DNA of 64,000 nucleotides, taken from positions 18,050 through 82,049 of the forward strand of contig NZ_NULG01000030.1 of NCBI RefSeq assembly GCF_002577195.1. The letters run 5' to 3'. Position 1 is the first letter of the stretch, and every line of letters begins with the position of its first letter. Below, in pieces: positions 56,139 through 64,000 of this stretch. The notes under the pieces were generated by a model, which had not been told where the DNA came from, did no database searches, and saw only the letters and a program-made list of their open reading frames with translations. The stretch comes from Bacillus sp. AFS041924 (GTDB lineage: Bacteria; Bacillota; Bacilli; Bacillales; Bacillaceae_G). The position numbers were made by a program, and so were the translations under genes.

Positions 56139-57440
56139 TTAACTAAAGCGCTTTCGTTTTGATGAACCTGGAATTCTAAGTATATCTCTATATTTGGCAA
56201 CAGTTCTTCTAGAAATTTCCACTCCATGTTTTGCCGCTAATAATTCTACAAGCTTTTGATCCGATAATGGTTTTTCTTTGTTTTCTTCATCTACTAGTTG
56301 CTTGATAAATACTTGCACACTTGTTGATGCAAGCTCTTCACCATCAACATTGACGCCTTGATGGAAAAATTTCTTCATTTCAAATAATCCAAACGGTGTC
56401 TGTACATATTTATTTTTACAAGTACGACTAATTGTCGACTCATGTAATGAAAGCTCTTCAGCAATCTCTTTTAATGTAAGAGTTTTTAAATTGGCAGGGC
56501 CTTTTTCAAAAAAAGCTATTTGCTTTCGAAGAATACAATTCATAACTGATAACATCGTTGATTTACGTTCTTCTAAGCTCTTCATTAACCAATTAACTTG
56601 TGTATTTTTATCCTTTAAATACGTTGATACTTCCTTCTCATGTTGGCCATTTAAAATGGAAGAATATTCATTAAGTACTTTTAAACGAGGCATAATTTTA
56701 TCATTAATAAGTACAACAAATTCTCCACCTATTTTTTCAACCGATAAATCAGGAGCCACATAATTTACTTGGTCTTGGAAATAATTTAAACCAGGTCTAG
56801 GCTGAAGCGTTAAAATTAAATCAATTTCTTTTTGCAAATCGGGCAAGCTAATCTTAAGCTTCTTTGCAATTTCTTTCCAGTTCTTATTTACAAAAAGGTC
56901 AAAATAATCATTAATCACCTGTTTGGCAATTGTTGTATCAGTCTCCAGGCCATTTAGTTGGATTAATAAGCATTCTTTAACGGATCTTGCCCCGACTCCT
57001 GCGGGTTCAAAACGTTGAAGTATTTCAATGCAGATTTGTAACAGAACATAAGATATATTTAATTCTTGTATTAGCTCCTCATCTGACTCCATCAAAAATC
57101 CATTTTTATCTAAGTTATAAATCAAATATTTAATAATTCTATATTCCTCATTATCAATTTTCAACTCATTTAACTGACTAACAAGTTCCTCTTGTAATGT
57201 CTCTGTCCTTCGAGTATATAACTCCATTCCTTGTCCGCTGGAAGTAGTTTGTTGTTTGATTTTTGAAGAAGAGTATTCGGTATAAGGAGTTTCGACTTCA
57301 ATTAAGGGATTTTCTAATGATTGCTCAAATAAAAAATCAGTAAGTTCTTGGGCATTGAATTGAAGCATTGTAATGGCTTGTCGTAGTTCCTGAGTCATCG
57401 CAAGTTTCAATGATTGTTTTTGCATTAAATTCATTTCCAT
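56139..57440 (-). CDS. rpoN: RNA polymerase sigma-54 factor
   Basis: 433-aa sigma-54 (SigL). Region I is Gln/Leu-rich (SLKLAMTQELRQAITMLQFNAQELTDFLFEQSLENPL in overlapping parts), followed by a core-binding domain, a helix-turn-helix (LSLHESTISRTCKNK) and the RpoN box SRRTVAKYRDILRIP near the end. It directs transcription from -24/-12 promoters and needs an AAA+ activator; one is encoded divergently next door. GGGAGTGAAG precedes the start. Confidence 0.96.
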   Translation of the reverse strand: MEMNLMQKQSLKLAMTQELRQAITMLQFNAQELTDFLFEQSLENPLIEVETPYTEYSSSKIKQQTTSSGQGMELYTRRTETLQEELVSQLNELKIDNEEYRIIKYLIYNLDKNGFLMESDEELIQELNISYVLLQICIEILQRFEPAGVGARSVKECLLIQLNGLETDTTIAKQVINDYFDLFVNKNWKEIAKKLKISLPDLQKEIDLILTLQPRPGLNYFQDQVNYVAPDLSVEKIGGEFVVLINDKIMPRLKVLNEYSSILNGQHEKEVSTYLKDKNTQVNWLMKSLEERKSTMLSVMNCILRKQIAFFEKGPANLKTLTLKEIAEELSLHESTISRTCKNKYVQTPFGLFEMKKFFHQGVNVDGEELASTSVQVFIKQLVDEENKEKPLSDQKLVELLAAKHGVEISRRTVAKYRDILRIPGSSKRKRFS

Positions 57441-57524
57441 ACTACTTCACTCCCTTATTACTATTTTACTCGATATTTAACTTTTTCATAGTACTTGACG
57501 AATTGTTATACTAATTAAAATATA

Positions 57525-57539
57525 GTGAAAACGTTTACT
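57525..57539. promoter_or_regulatory. Candidate cre (CcpA) site upstream of the sigma-54 activator
   Basis: GTGAAAACGTTTACT matches the cre consensus WTGNAARCGNWWNCA except at the first and last bases. It lies about 50-60 nt before the activator ATG and would fit glucose repression of the cellobiose-type PTS genes. Confidence 0.55.
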
Positions 57540-57588
57540 TTTTCCTGTATAGTAAAAGTATACAACTCTTTATTATGGGTGGGCCATT

Positions 57589-60312
57589 ATGAATAGAAAA
57601 AACCAGATTTACAAAGTTTTTCTTCAAAGTAAGGAGCAAGGTTTTACTGCGATTGAAATCGCTCAAAAGCTAAGTTTAGACAGAGCAAACGTTAGCAGTG
57701 ATTTAAATAAATTAGTCAAAGAAGGACTATTAATTAAAACAAATTCTAGACCGGTCGTATTTAAACTCCAATCTAATACTATACAACAAACGAATAAATC
57801 TCAAATCAGTCCTGCAAGTTCGGAGTATAAACATGAATATTTTTATGAAGAAAATATTAGTTTAAGACCTGTGATTGAAAAAGCAAGATCAGCTATTCTT
57901 TATCCACCAAATGGGATGCATACATTAATTCTAGGTGAGACGGGTGTTGGTAAATCTGCTTTTGCTAAAAGAATGCATGATTTCGCAATTCGGTCAAATA
58001 TTCTAGAAAAGGATTCTCCATTCATTATTTTTAACTGTGCAGACTATGCGAATAATCCACAACTATTACTAGGTCAGCTTTTTGGTGTAAGAAAAGGTGC
58101 TTATACAGGTGCAACTGAGCAAAAGGGTTTACTAGAAAAAGCAAATAATGGAATTTTATTTTTAGATGAGGTCCATCGTCTTACTCCTGAAGGTCAAGAA
58201 ATGTTATTTACATTTATAGATTACAAGTTGTATAGAAGACTAGGCGAGACCGAGAACGAGAGAACGTCGAATGTTCTTATTATTTCAGCCACAACAGAAG
58301 ATCCAAAATCAACTTTATTATCAACATTTACAAGACGAATTCCTATGGTCATTACATTGCCAGCACTGCGTGATCGAACATACGAAGAAAGATTTACACT
58401 CATTAAGCGATTTTTCACTGAAGAAAGTCTTCGTCTTGGAAAAGAAATAGTAGTCAGTGCAAATACAATCCGCTCTTTTCTTTTTTACCCGTGTCAAAAC
58501 AATATCGGTCAACTTAAAGCCGACATTCAATTAGCTTGTGCAAAAGCCTATGCAGATTTTATTACGCATAAACATGACAAAGTACGTATTTATAGTACAG
58601 ATTTGAACTGGTATGTGAAGGAAGGCTTATTCATCGAAAAAAAGGTGAAGCATACTATTACACTGTTAAATGAGCATTTCGAATTTTCACCAACAAAAGG
58701 GATCACAAGCAATTCACAAATGGATCGTTCTTCAGATACAATTTATGATCGAATTGACACAAAATATGAAGAACTGAAACAACGCGGCGTTGCACAGGAC
58801 GAGTTATCTTTACTAATGGAGAACGATATTGAAAGTTATTTTACACATTATTTAACTTCTATTAATCGCAAACTATCTAGTAAAGAAAATGTCCAAAAAA
58901 TAATAAAGCCTGAAATTGTTACACTAACTGAAAAGGTATTAAAACTAGCAGAAGAAAAGCTAAATAAGAGATTTAACGAAAAAATACTTGTGGCACTTAG
59001 CCTACACATCCAAACGCTATTACAACGAATTCAGTCAAACAAGAAGATTTACCATCCAAATATAACGCAAATTCGAGATCAATATAAAAACGAGTTTTCC
59101 GTTTCAATCGAATGTGTAAAAATGATTGAAGATTTCTCAAATGTTTCAATTCCATTTGATGAAGTAGCATTTATTACGATGTTTTTTGTATATGGAAACG
59201 AAGATTTTAAAGTGTTGAGTTCAAACGTAAAAGTAATTGTATTGGCTCACGGTAATGGAATTGCTAGAGAAATGGCGAATGTAACAAACGAACTGCTAGA
59301 AAATGAAGAAGTTATCGGGATTGATATGCCATTAAGTGAACCTCCACAGGATTTTTTAATTCGTGTAAAAGACTATATTAAATCTTTAGGTAAATTAAAT
59401 GGTATTCTACTTTGCATCGATATGGGATCATTGGCGTATATCGGTGACATAATTGAAGCTGAGTTTACAATTCCTGTACGTGTGATTCAAATGGTAAGTA
59501 CTGCACATGTTATAGAAGCTTCTAGAAAAGCAACGCTAGGTTATAATTTAGATGAGCTTTATCAAGATGTGCGGAATTTAACAACTTTCTTCATCAATTC
59601 TCATGCGAATAAAGCGAAACAACCAGAATTTAATCGTTCTGTGATTTTAACGGCGTGTCTGACTGGTCAGGGAAGTGCAATAGCCATTAAAAATATACTA
59701 GCGAATAACTTGGTCTATGATAAAGAGATGCTAGAAATCGTACCAATTAGCCTTTTAAATAAAGATGAATTACAAAAAATGTTAAATGATATATCTAAAG
59801 AACGAAGCATCGTTTGTATTGTTTCAAATTTTGATATAAATGTTCCATTCAATACATTCCATTTACAAGATGTATTAAATATGAAAGCGACAAAGACGAT
59901 ACAAGAATTGATAACTTACGAAGAAACGTATTTAAAAATGGCAGAAACATTACAGGATACGATTTCTTTAAAGGATGCTAAAAAAGTCATCAGTGTGATT
60001 AGGCGTGCTTTAAATGATATACAAATCCAAACAAATAAGTTTTTCAAAAATGAGGATTTGATGGGAATTGTTATTCATATGAGCTGCATGATTGATCGAA
60101 TTCAAAACTCACAGCCTTTAATTCCATTTAAAGACAAAGAAGATAAAATAAATAGTGACTATCTGCTATATTTAAAAATTAAAAAAATACTGCAACAAAT
60201 TGAGGAATCTTGTGACATTATCATACCTGATGATGAAATATGTTATTTGATGGAATTTTATTCTAGAAATGACAAAGAACAACAGGAGCAGAAAAAGAAA
60301 AATATCTATTAA
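57589..60312 (+). CDS. LevR/CelR-type sigma-54 activator with PTS regulation domains
   Basis: 907-aa transcriptional activator. N-terminal winged helix (about 8-50), sigma-54 AAA+ domain (about 90-330; Walker A GETGVGKS at 116-123, the sigma-54 contact loop GAYTGA at 170-175, Walker B ILFLDE), PRD1 (about 430-535), EIIA-mannose-like domain with candidate phospho-His554 in VLAHGNG, EIIB-like domain with Cys690 in TACLTGQGS, and PRD2 (about 790-890). PTS phosphorylation tunes its activity. rpoN is divergent beside it and the cel-type PTS operon follows, its likely target. Confidence 0.93.
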   Translation: MNRKNQIYKVFLQSKEQGFTAIEIAQKLSLDRANVSSDLNKLVKEGLLIKTNSRPVVFKLQSNTIQQTNKSQISPASSEYKHEYFYEENISLRPVIEKARSAILYPPNGMHTLILGETGVGKSAFAKRMHDFAIRSNILEKDSPFIIFNCADYANNPQLLLGQLFGVRKGAYTGATEQKGLLEKANNGILFLDEVHRLTPEGQEMLFTFIDYKLYRRLGETENERTSNVLIISATTEDPKSTLLSTFTRRIPMVITLPALRDRTYEERFTLIKRFFTEESLRLGKEIVVSANTIRSFLFYPCQNNIGQLKADIQLACAKAYADFITHKHDKVRIYSTDLNWYVKEGLFIEKKVKHTITLLNEHFEFSPTKGITSNSQMDRSSDTIYDRIDTKYEELKQRGVAQDELSLLMENDIESYFTHYLTSINRKLSSKENVQKIIKPEIVTLTEKVLKLAEEKLNKRFNEKILVALSLHIQTLLQRIQSNKKIYHPNITQIRDQYKNEFSVSIECVKMIEDFSNVSIPFDEVAFITMFFVYGNEDFKVLSSNVKVIVLAHGNGIAREMANVTNELLENEEVIGIDMPLSEPPQDFLIRVKDYIKSLGKLNGILLCIDMGSLAYIGDIIEAEFTIPVRVIQMVSTAHVIEASRKATLGYNLDELYQDVRNLTTFFINSHANKAKQPEFNRSVILTACLTGQGSAIAIKNILANNLVYDKEMLEIVPISLLNKDELQKMLNDISKERSIVCIVSNFDINVPFNTFHLQDVLNMKATKTIQELITYEETYLKMAETLQDTISLKDAKKVISVIRRALNDIQIQTNKFFKNEDLMGIVIHMSCMIDRIQNSQPLIPFKDKEDKINSDYLLYLKIKKILQQIEESCDIIIPDDEICYLMEFYSRNDKEQQEQKKKNIY

Positions 60313-60322
60313 AATAGACGAT

Positions 60323-60361
60323 AAAAGCCAGTTACTTCACTTAGAAGAAACTGGCTTTTTA
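60323..60361. terminator. Bidirectional terminator between the activator and chbG
   Basis: AAAAGCCAGTT / AACTGGCTTTTT stem with a 15-nt loop; T-tracts in both directions serve converging genes. Confidence 0.88.
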
Positions 60362-60370
60362 CATTCTATA

Positions 60371-61087
60371 TTAATATTTTACTAGCTCTACTCCCTCTGG
60401 AAGATTTGCATTCGTTAAAATATCAAGTTCTGTTAATCGTTCAAAACAATATGAAGTACCATTTTTCAAATGATTATCTACTAAAGCAGGATGCACCATA
60501 ACTTCTACAGAATCTACGCCTTTATTGATTTTTTCTTTTATCGTCTCGAAATAGGTTACTGGAATTTCATTTCCATAAAAATCTGTTAAAAATTGGTCCG
60601 TAAATGGTTTAATTCCATCAATCTGACTGTTTGGAGAAACACGGACTGGAAGATCATACTTTTGAGATAGATTCGCAATAACTGGGTGTAAAAGAGGGAT
60701 CATGTGTACATGGTGATGACTATCGAGATGCGTCGGTTTCAAGCCATAAGAAAGGAATTTTTGAATTTGTGCATCCCATTCCTTTTCTACCTCTTCTACA
60801 TGAACATCTGGATTATCATACCAATAACTGTTCTTAAGAAATGCGCCATTTTGGTCTACAATTGTTTGTATATCAGTTAATAAAGGTTTTCCCGCTGTTA
60901 AGACAAGATGTACACCAAGTCCTAATGTAGGATGTAATTTTGCTAATTCAATTCCATGCTCTACAGCAAACATATTCATCATCATCGTTGCAGAATTCAC
61001 TATGCCATTCAAGTGAGCTTCAATAATGCCATAATTTACACCTTTTGAATATCCGAAATCATCTGCATTTACAATCAGTTTTGTCAT
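60371..61087 (-). CDS. chbG: ChbG/YdjC-family carbohydrate deacetylase
   Basis: 238-aa TIM-barrel-like deacetylase. Metal ligands are visible in VNADDFG (Asp) and HLDSHHHVH (His residues); LGVHLVLTAGKPLL is typical. E. coli ChbG removes an acetyl group from chitobiose and chitobiose-6-phosphate so the phospho-glucosidase ChbF can act. Its place after a GH4 enzyme suggests the operon may use chitobiose as well as cellobiose. I start at MTKLIVNADDFG, with AAGGAAAG just upstream; a terminator-like hairpin separates it from celF. Confidence 0.9.
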   Translation of the reverse strand: MTKLIVNADDFGYSKGVNYGIIEAHLNGIVNSATMMMNMFAVEHGIELAKLHPTLGLGVHLVLTAGKPLLTDIQTIVDQNGAFLKNSYWYDNPDVHVEEVEKEWDAQIQKFLSYGLKPTHLDSHHHVHMIPLLHPVIANLSQKYDLPVRVSPNSQIDGIKPFTDQFLTDFYGNEIPVTYFETIKEKINKGVDSVEVMVHPALVDNHLKNGTSYCFERLTELDILTNANLPEGVELVKY

Positions 61088-61118
61088 CTTTCCTTCCCCT
61101 TTTTCTTTTAGTATCATC

Positions 61119-61154
61119 AAAAAGGGATGTACTCTTTTGTTCGAGCTACATCCC
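61119..61154 (-). terminator. Intercistronic terminator between celF and chbG
   Basis: GGGATGTA / TACATCCC stem, then TTTTTG on the minus strand. Being inside an operon, it should reduce but need not abolish chbG transcription, or chbG has its own promoter. Confidence 0.75.
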
Positions 61155-61175
61155 TCCTTTAAATCAATTAAAACG

Positions 61176-62513
61176 TTAATTTGCTGCTACTTTTTCGTTT
61201 TTGAAAAATTGAGGTAAATGCTCTTTATGAGCTTCTAGCATTTCATCAAGAATTTCTTTAGCTAAATTATCAGATCCAACTAGTGGATTAATACACATTG
61301 CAAGTAACGCTGTTTTATAGTCACCAGTTACACCTGCTTCTGCGGCAACACGTTCAAATGATTTAATTTGTTGAACTAAACCGCGTACGGCAACTGGTAA
61401 ATCACCCATTGTAAGTGGTTTTGGACCGTCTTTTGTAATAACAGCACTTACTTCAACAGCACAATCATCAGGAATTGATGCAATTGCACCATTATTCATT
61501 GTGTTTACAGGTTGAATATCACCTTTATTATTATATAAAGAAGAAATTAATCGACATGCAGCATCACTATAGTACGCTCCTCCGCGTTTTTCTAATTGTG
61601 GTGGCTTAATAGTAAGATTAGGGTCTTTATATAATTCAAATAATGATTCTTCTAATTTTTTTACAACTTCAGCACGAGTACCATCTTTTTTCGCTGCTTC
61701 AAGTTCTTCTTCAAGCATTACTTTAGATTGATAGTAGTAGCGATGATATGGACAAGGAATTGCTCCCAGTGCTTCGATAAAATCTGGATTCCAATCCATT
61801 GCTTTAATATTTTGCATTGTCATACTTTCAGTAGGACGTGCAAACTCACTTACAACGCGACTTGTTACATCTTCACCATCTAATAATACTTTTGTACCAT
61901 AAACCATGTGATTTAATCCCATAAAATCAATGTGAACACGTTCAGACTCTACGCCAAGCGCTTTTGCGATATTCATATGAATATGAATTGGCACATTACA
62001 TAAACCTACCACTTTACGGAAGTTTGTGTATCTTAAAATCGCTTCTGTTAAAATACCTGTAGGATTCGTAAAGTTTACTAACCACGCATTTGGACAAAGT
62101 TCTTCGATGTCTTTAACGATGTCTAAAATAACTGGAATTGTACGGAGTGCCTTAAACAGTCCACCAGGACCATTTGTTTCTTGACCAATTACTCCATATT
62201 TTAAAGGAATACGCTCATCCTTCATACGAGCTTCTAATAATCCTACACGGAATTGAGTCGTGACAAAATCAGCGTCTTTTAGAGCAGCACGTCGATCTAG
62301 TGTTAAATGAATCTCCATAGGAACCCCTGCTTTTTCTACCATTCTTTTAGCAAGATTTCCAACGATTTCAAGTTTCTCTCTACCTTCTTCAATATCAACT
62401 AACCATAACTCTCTTACAGGTAGTTCATCATAACGTTTAATAAATCCTTCAATTAATTCTGGAGTATAACTAGAACCGCCACCAATTGTTGCTATTTTAA
62501 TACCGTTTCTCAT
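61176..62513 (-). CDS. celF: 6-phospho-beta-glucosidase, glycoside hydrolase family 4
   Basis: 445-aa GH4 enzyme that hydrolyses phosphorylated disaccharides with NAD+ and Mn2+. KIATIGGGSSYTPELIEGF is the NAD-binding start; LVNFTNPTGIL, LCNVPIHIHMN (Cys) and FMGLNHMVYG (His) give metal and substrate ligands. It should cleave cellobiose-6-phosphate or, after ChbG, chitobiose derivatives. I start at MRNGIKIATIGGG, with GGAGTG 6 nt upstream; the longer frame adds 17 codons across a hairpin. Confidence 0.93.
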   Translation of the reverse strand: MRNGIKIATIGGGSSYTPELIEGFIKRYDELPVRELWLVDIEEGREKLEIVGNLAKRMVEKAGVPMEIHLTLDRRAALKDADFVTTQFRVGLLEARMKDERIPLKYGVIGQETNGPGGLFKALRTIPVILDIVKDIEELCPNAWLVNFTNPTGILTEAILRYTNFRKVVGLCNVPIHIHMNIAKALGVESERVHIDFMGLNHMVYGTKVLLDGEDVTSRVVSEFARPTESMTMQNIKAMDWNPDFIEALGAIPCPYHRYYYQSKVMLEEELEAAKKDGTRAEVVKKLEESLFELYKDPNLTIKPPQLEKRGGAYYSDAACRLISSLYNNKGDIQPVNTMNNGAIASIPDDCAVEVSAVITKDGPKPLTMGDLPVAVRGLVQQIKSFERVAAEAGVTGDYKTALLAMCINPLVGSDNLAKEILDEMLEAHKEHLPQFFKNEKVAAN

Positions 62514-62541
62514 TTTCTTCACTCCTTCTATATGATAGAAG

Positions 62542-62574
62542 AAAAGTAGTTTTTCATTCTCCAAAACTACTTTT
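62542..62574 (-). other. Intercistronic hairpin between celC and celF
   Basis: AAAAGTAGTTTT / AAAACTACTTTT stem, loop about 8 nt. It lacks a long U-tract on the minus strand and may be a processing or stability element or a partial terminator. Confidence 0.5.
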
Positions 62575-62584
62575 CTATATTCTT

Positions 62585-62905
62585 TTATTTATTTAATTTT
62601 TCATGTAAGAAAAGAATTTCTAATACTAAATCTCTCATCGTTAGAGCATTCATTAAATGATCCTGAGCATGGATTAATAAAATACTTAATTGAACATTCT
62701 CTCCACGTGCTTCACCTTGAATTAATGAAGTTTGCGCATGATGAGCATGATTTAGTTCTATCTTTGCCTCTTCAATCTTACTATTTGCTTCTTCTATATT
62801 ACCCGCTCGGGCGGCTTGCATTGCTTCCATTAATGAGCTTTTTGCGTTACCTGCGTGTAAGATTAATTGAAATGCTGTTTGCTCGATCGTCATTACAGTA
62901 CTCAT
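62585..62905 (-). CDS. celC: PTS lactose/cellobiose transporter subunit IIA
   Basis: 106-aa helical phosphocarrier of the Lac family. The phosphorylated His is most likely His79 in LIHAQDHLM, close to the His78 of lactococcal IIA-Lac. It transfers phosphate from HPr to IIB. Length is standard. It lies 22 nt after the IIC gene; a IIB (celA) gene was not seen and may be beyond the window edge. Confidence 0.93.
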   Translation of the reverse strand: MSTVMTIEQTAFQLILHAGNAKSSLMEAMQAARAGNIEEANSKIEEAKIELNHAHHAQTSLIQGEARGENVQLSILLIHAQDHLMNALTMRDLVLEILFLHEKLNK

Positions 62906-62927
62906 TTCGTATCCTCCTCAAACTGCA

Positions 62928-64000
62928 TTACATCGCAGCACTTTGATTATTTGCTGCTTCTCTCATTTTTTTAGCTTCCATACGTCCTTGTAGTGCAACG
63001 AATGGTAAATAGATGATTATTGAAATAATTAGGTTAAATGCTGCTAAAGCTGCACCTGTCCAATGTCCTCCTGTAATCAGCCAACCACCTAAAACTGGTG
63101 GAGTTACCCACGGTATACTTGTTGTTACAGGGTGAACCATTCCTAATGAAATAGCTAAATATGAAATAACTGTTAAGATAATTGGTGTACCTATAAATGG
63201 AATTAACCACATTGGATTTAATACGATTGGCAATCCGAAAAGAACTGGTTCATTAATTTGGAATAAACCTGGTGCTCCCCCTAATGCAATCATTTGTTTA
63301 TTGCGTTTTCTATTAATTAATATCATTGAAATGATTAATCCTAAGGTAGCACCTGATCCACCTAAGAAAACAAATGCATCAAAGAATTGGCCAGCCATTA
63401 CATTGTATTCACTCCACTTTGTAACACCTTTTGCTGCTAAATCAATATTTTCATTTCCTAAAGCTGTAAATAATGGTGTTGTAATTCCACCCAGAATATT
63501 AGGTCCATGTAATCCAAGAATCCAGAAGAAGTGAATAAAGAATGCGATACCCATTGCAAATGGTAATGAGTCTGCAGCATTTGTTAATGGCTTAACAAGT
63601 ACTGAACTTAACCAATCATTGAAATATACGCCATCAGATAAATATAATCTGAACAACAATCCAATAATTGCGATAATAAAGATCGTTAACATACCTGGTA
63701 ATAGTTTCGCAAAAGCTTTTGAAACTGCTGGTGGTACACCATCTGGTAATTTAATGACTAATCGTTTTACCTTTGATAAGCGAACAAAAATTTCTGTTGC
63801 GATAATTGCAACGATTATTCCAGTAAAAAGTGCAGTTGAATTAGTATAAGTAGAGTTTACTAATCCCCAAACACTACCTGTTGCCGTTTCTCCATCTTCT
63901 AAAGTAACTGATACAGCATTTAGCGATTGTGGTACTAATACGAAATATGACGCTAACGCTACAAGCATTGCTTCAAATCCCTCATCACCGTATGAACGAG
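62928..64000 (-). CDS. celB: PTS cellobiose-type transporter subunit IIC (5' end beyond window)
   Basis: Membrane channel of the cellobiose/lactose/chitobiose PTS (IIC family). The frame stays open to the window edge, adding SYGDEGFEAM before the internal ATG, so the gene is incomplete here; at least 357 codons are seen. Typical blocks are KLPDGVPPAVSKAFAKLLPG, LHGPNILGG, FVFLGGSGATLGL and FQINEPVLFGLPIVLNPMW in pieces. It forms the transport unit with IIA (celC) and an unseen IIB. The operon promoter must be outside the window. Confidence 0.93.
   Translation of the reverse strand, partial: RSYGDEGFEAMLVALASYFVLVPQSLNAVSVTLEDGETATGSVWGLVNSTYTNSTALFTGIIVAIIATEIFVRLSKVKRLVIKLPDGVPPAVSKAFAKLLPGMLTIFIIAIIGLLFRLYLSDGVYFNDWLSSVLVKPLTNAADSLPFAMGIAFFIHFFWILGLHGPNILGGITTPLFTALGNENIDLAAKGVTKWSEYNVMAGQFFDAFVFLGGSGATLGLIISMILINRKRNKQMIALGGAPGLFQINEPVLFGLPIVLNPMWLIPFIGTPIILTVISYLAISLGMVHPVTTSIPWVTPPVLGGWLITGGHWTGAALAAFNLIISIIIYLPFVALQGRMEAKKMREAANNQSAAM

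Overview
The window is AT-rich chromosomal DNA of a Gram-positive, low-GC Bacillaceae bacterium. The markers are the cggR-gap-pgk-tpiA-gpmI-eno operon, the secG-est-rnr-smpB-ssrA neighbourhood, a Bacillus-type cydABCD locus, a sipW/camelysin module and strong AGGAGG-type ribosome binding sites. The tmRNA tag (GKNNNFSLAA) is close to my recollection of the B. cereus-group tag. I do not assign a species.

Layout. (1) 1-7200, minus strand: a Tad/Flp pilus locus (flp pilin, prepilin peptidase, tadE, tadG-like, cpaB-like, cpaE-like, cpaF, tadB, tadC) with no secretin, as expected without an outer membrane. A DUF192 gene diverges from it. (2) 8000-9120: a ring-cleaving dioxygenase with a perfect MhqR-type operator. 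(3) 9200-16750: cytochrome bd oxidase genes cydA, cydB and the CydDC exporter. cydA and cydB are separated by an IS605-type tnpB that carries an in-frame stop before its zinc finger and last RuvC motif. (4) 16850-25600: two half-size chromate transporters, a cytosolic gamma-glutamyltransferase-like enzyme, a complete oligopeptide-type ABC importer and an Lrp/AsnC regulator, resembling B. subtilis ywrABCD with an importer added. (5) 25880-31120: a YhgE/Pip membrane protein, a TetR regulator with palindromic operators, an alanine/glycine:cation symporter and an acidic lipoprotein. (6) 31580-32800: an orphan NprR-like (RRNPP) regulator. (7) 33100-39200: trans-translation and RNA decay (ssrA, smpB, rnr) with est and secG, interrupted by dinB-like and PepSY lipoprotein genes. 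(8) 39280-48170: an accessory block between secG and eno, holding a lipase-like hydrolase, small membrane proteins, the biofilm-matrix-type module (DUF4047-like gene, sipW, camelysin), a secreted M4 protease, a second NprR-like regulator and an MFS exporter. (9) 48460-55760: the glycolytic operon under a recognisable CggR operator. (10) 55890-64000: a glutaredoxin-like protein, sigma-54 (rpoN), a divergent LevR/CelR-type sigma-54 activator with a possible catabolite-repression site, then a cellobiose/chitobiose-type PTS operon (celB, truncated by the window edge, celC, celF, chbG).

How they fit together. Glycolysis and PTS sugar uptake are linked through sigma-54 and its PTS-controlled activator. 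The cyd operon has a site matching the redox sensor Rex (and Fnr/Crp). The protease, matrix module and RRNPP regulators suggest quorum-type control of secreted proteins, but no intact signalling-peptide gene is visible beside either regulator. The most notable irregularities are the interrupted tnpB inside the cyd operon, the apparent lack of a ribosome binding site for cydB, and the 11-codon Lys-Lys-hydrophobic ORF where a pheromone gene would be expected.
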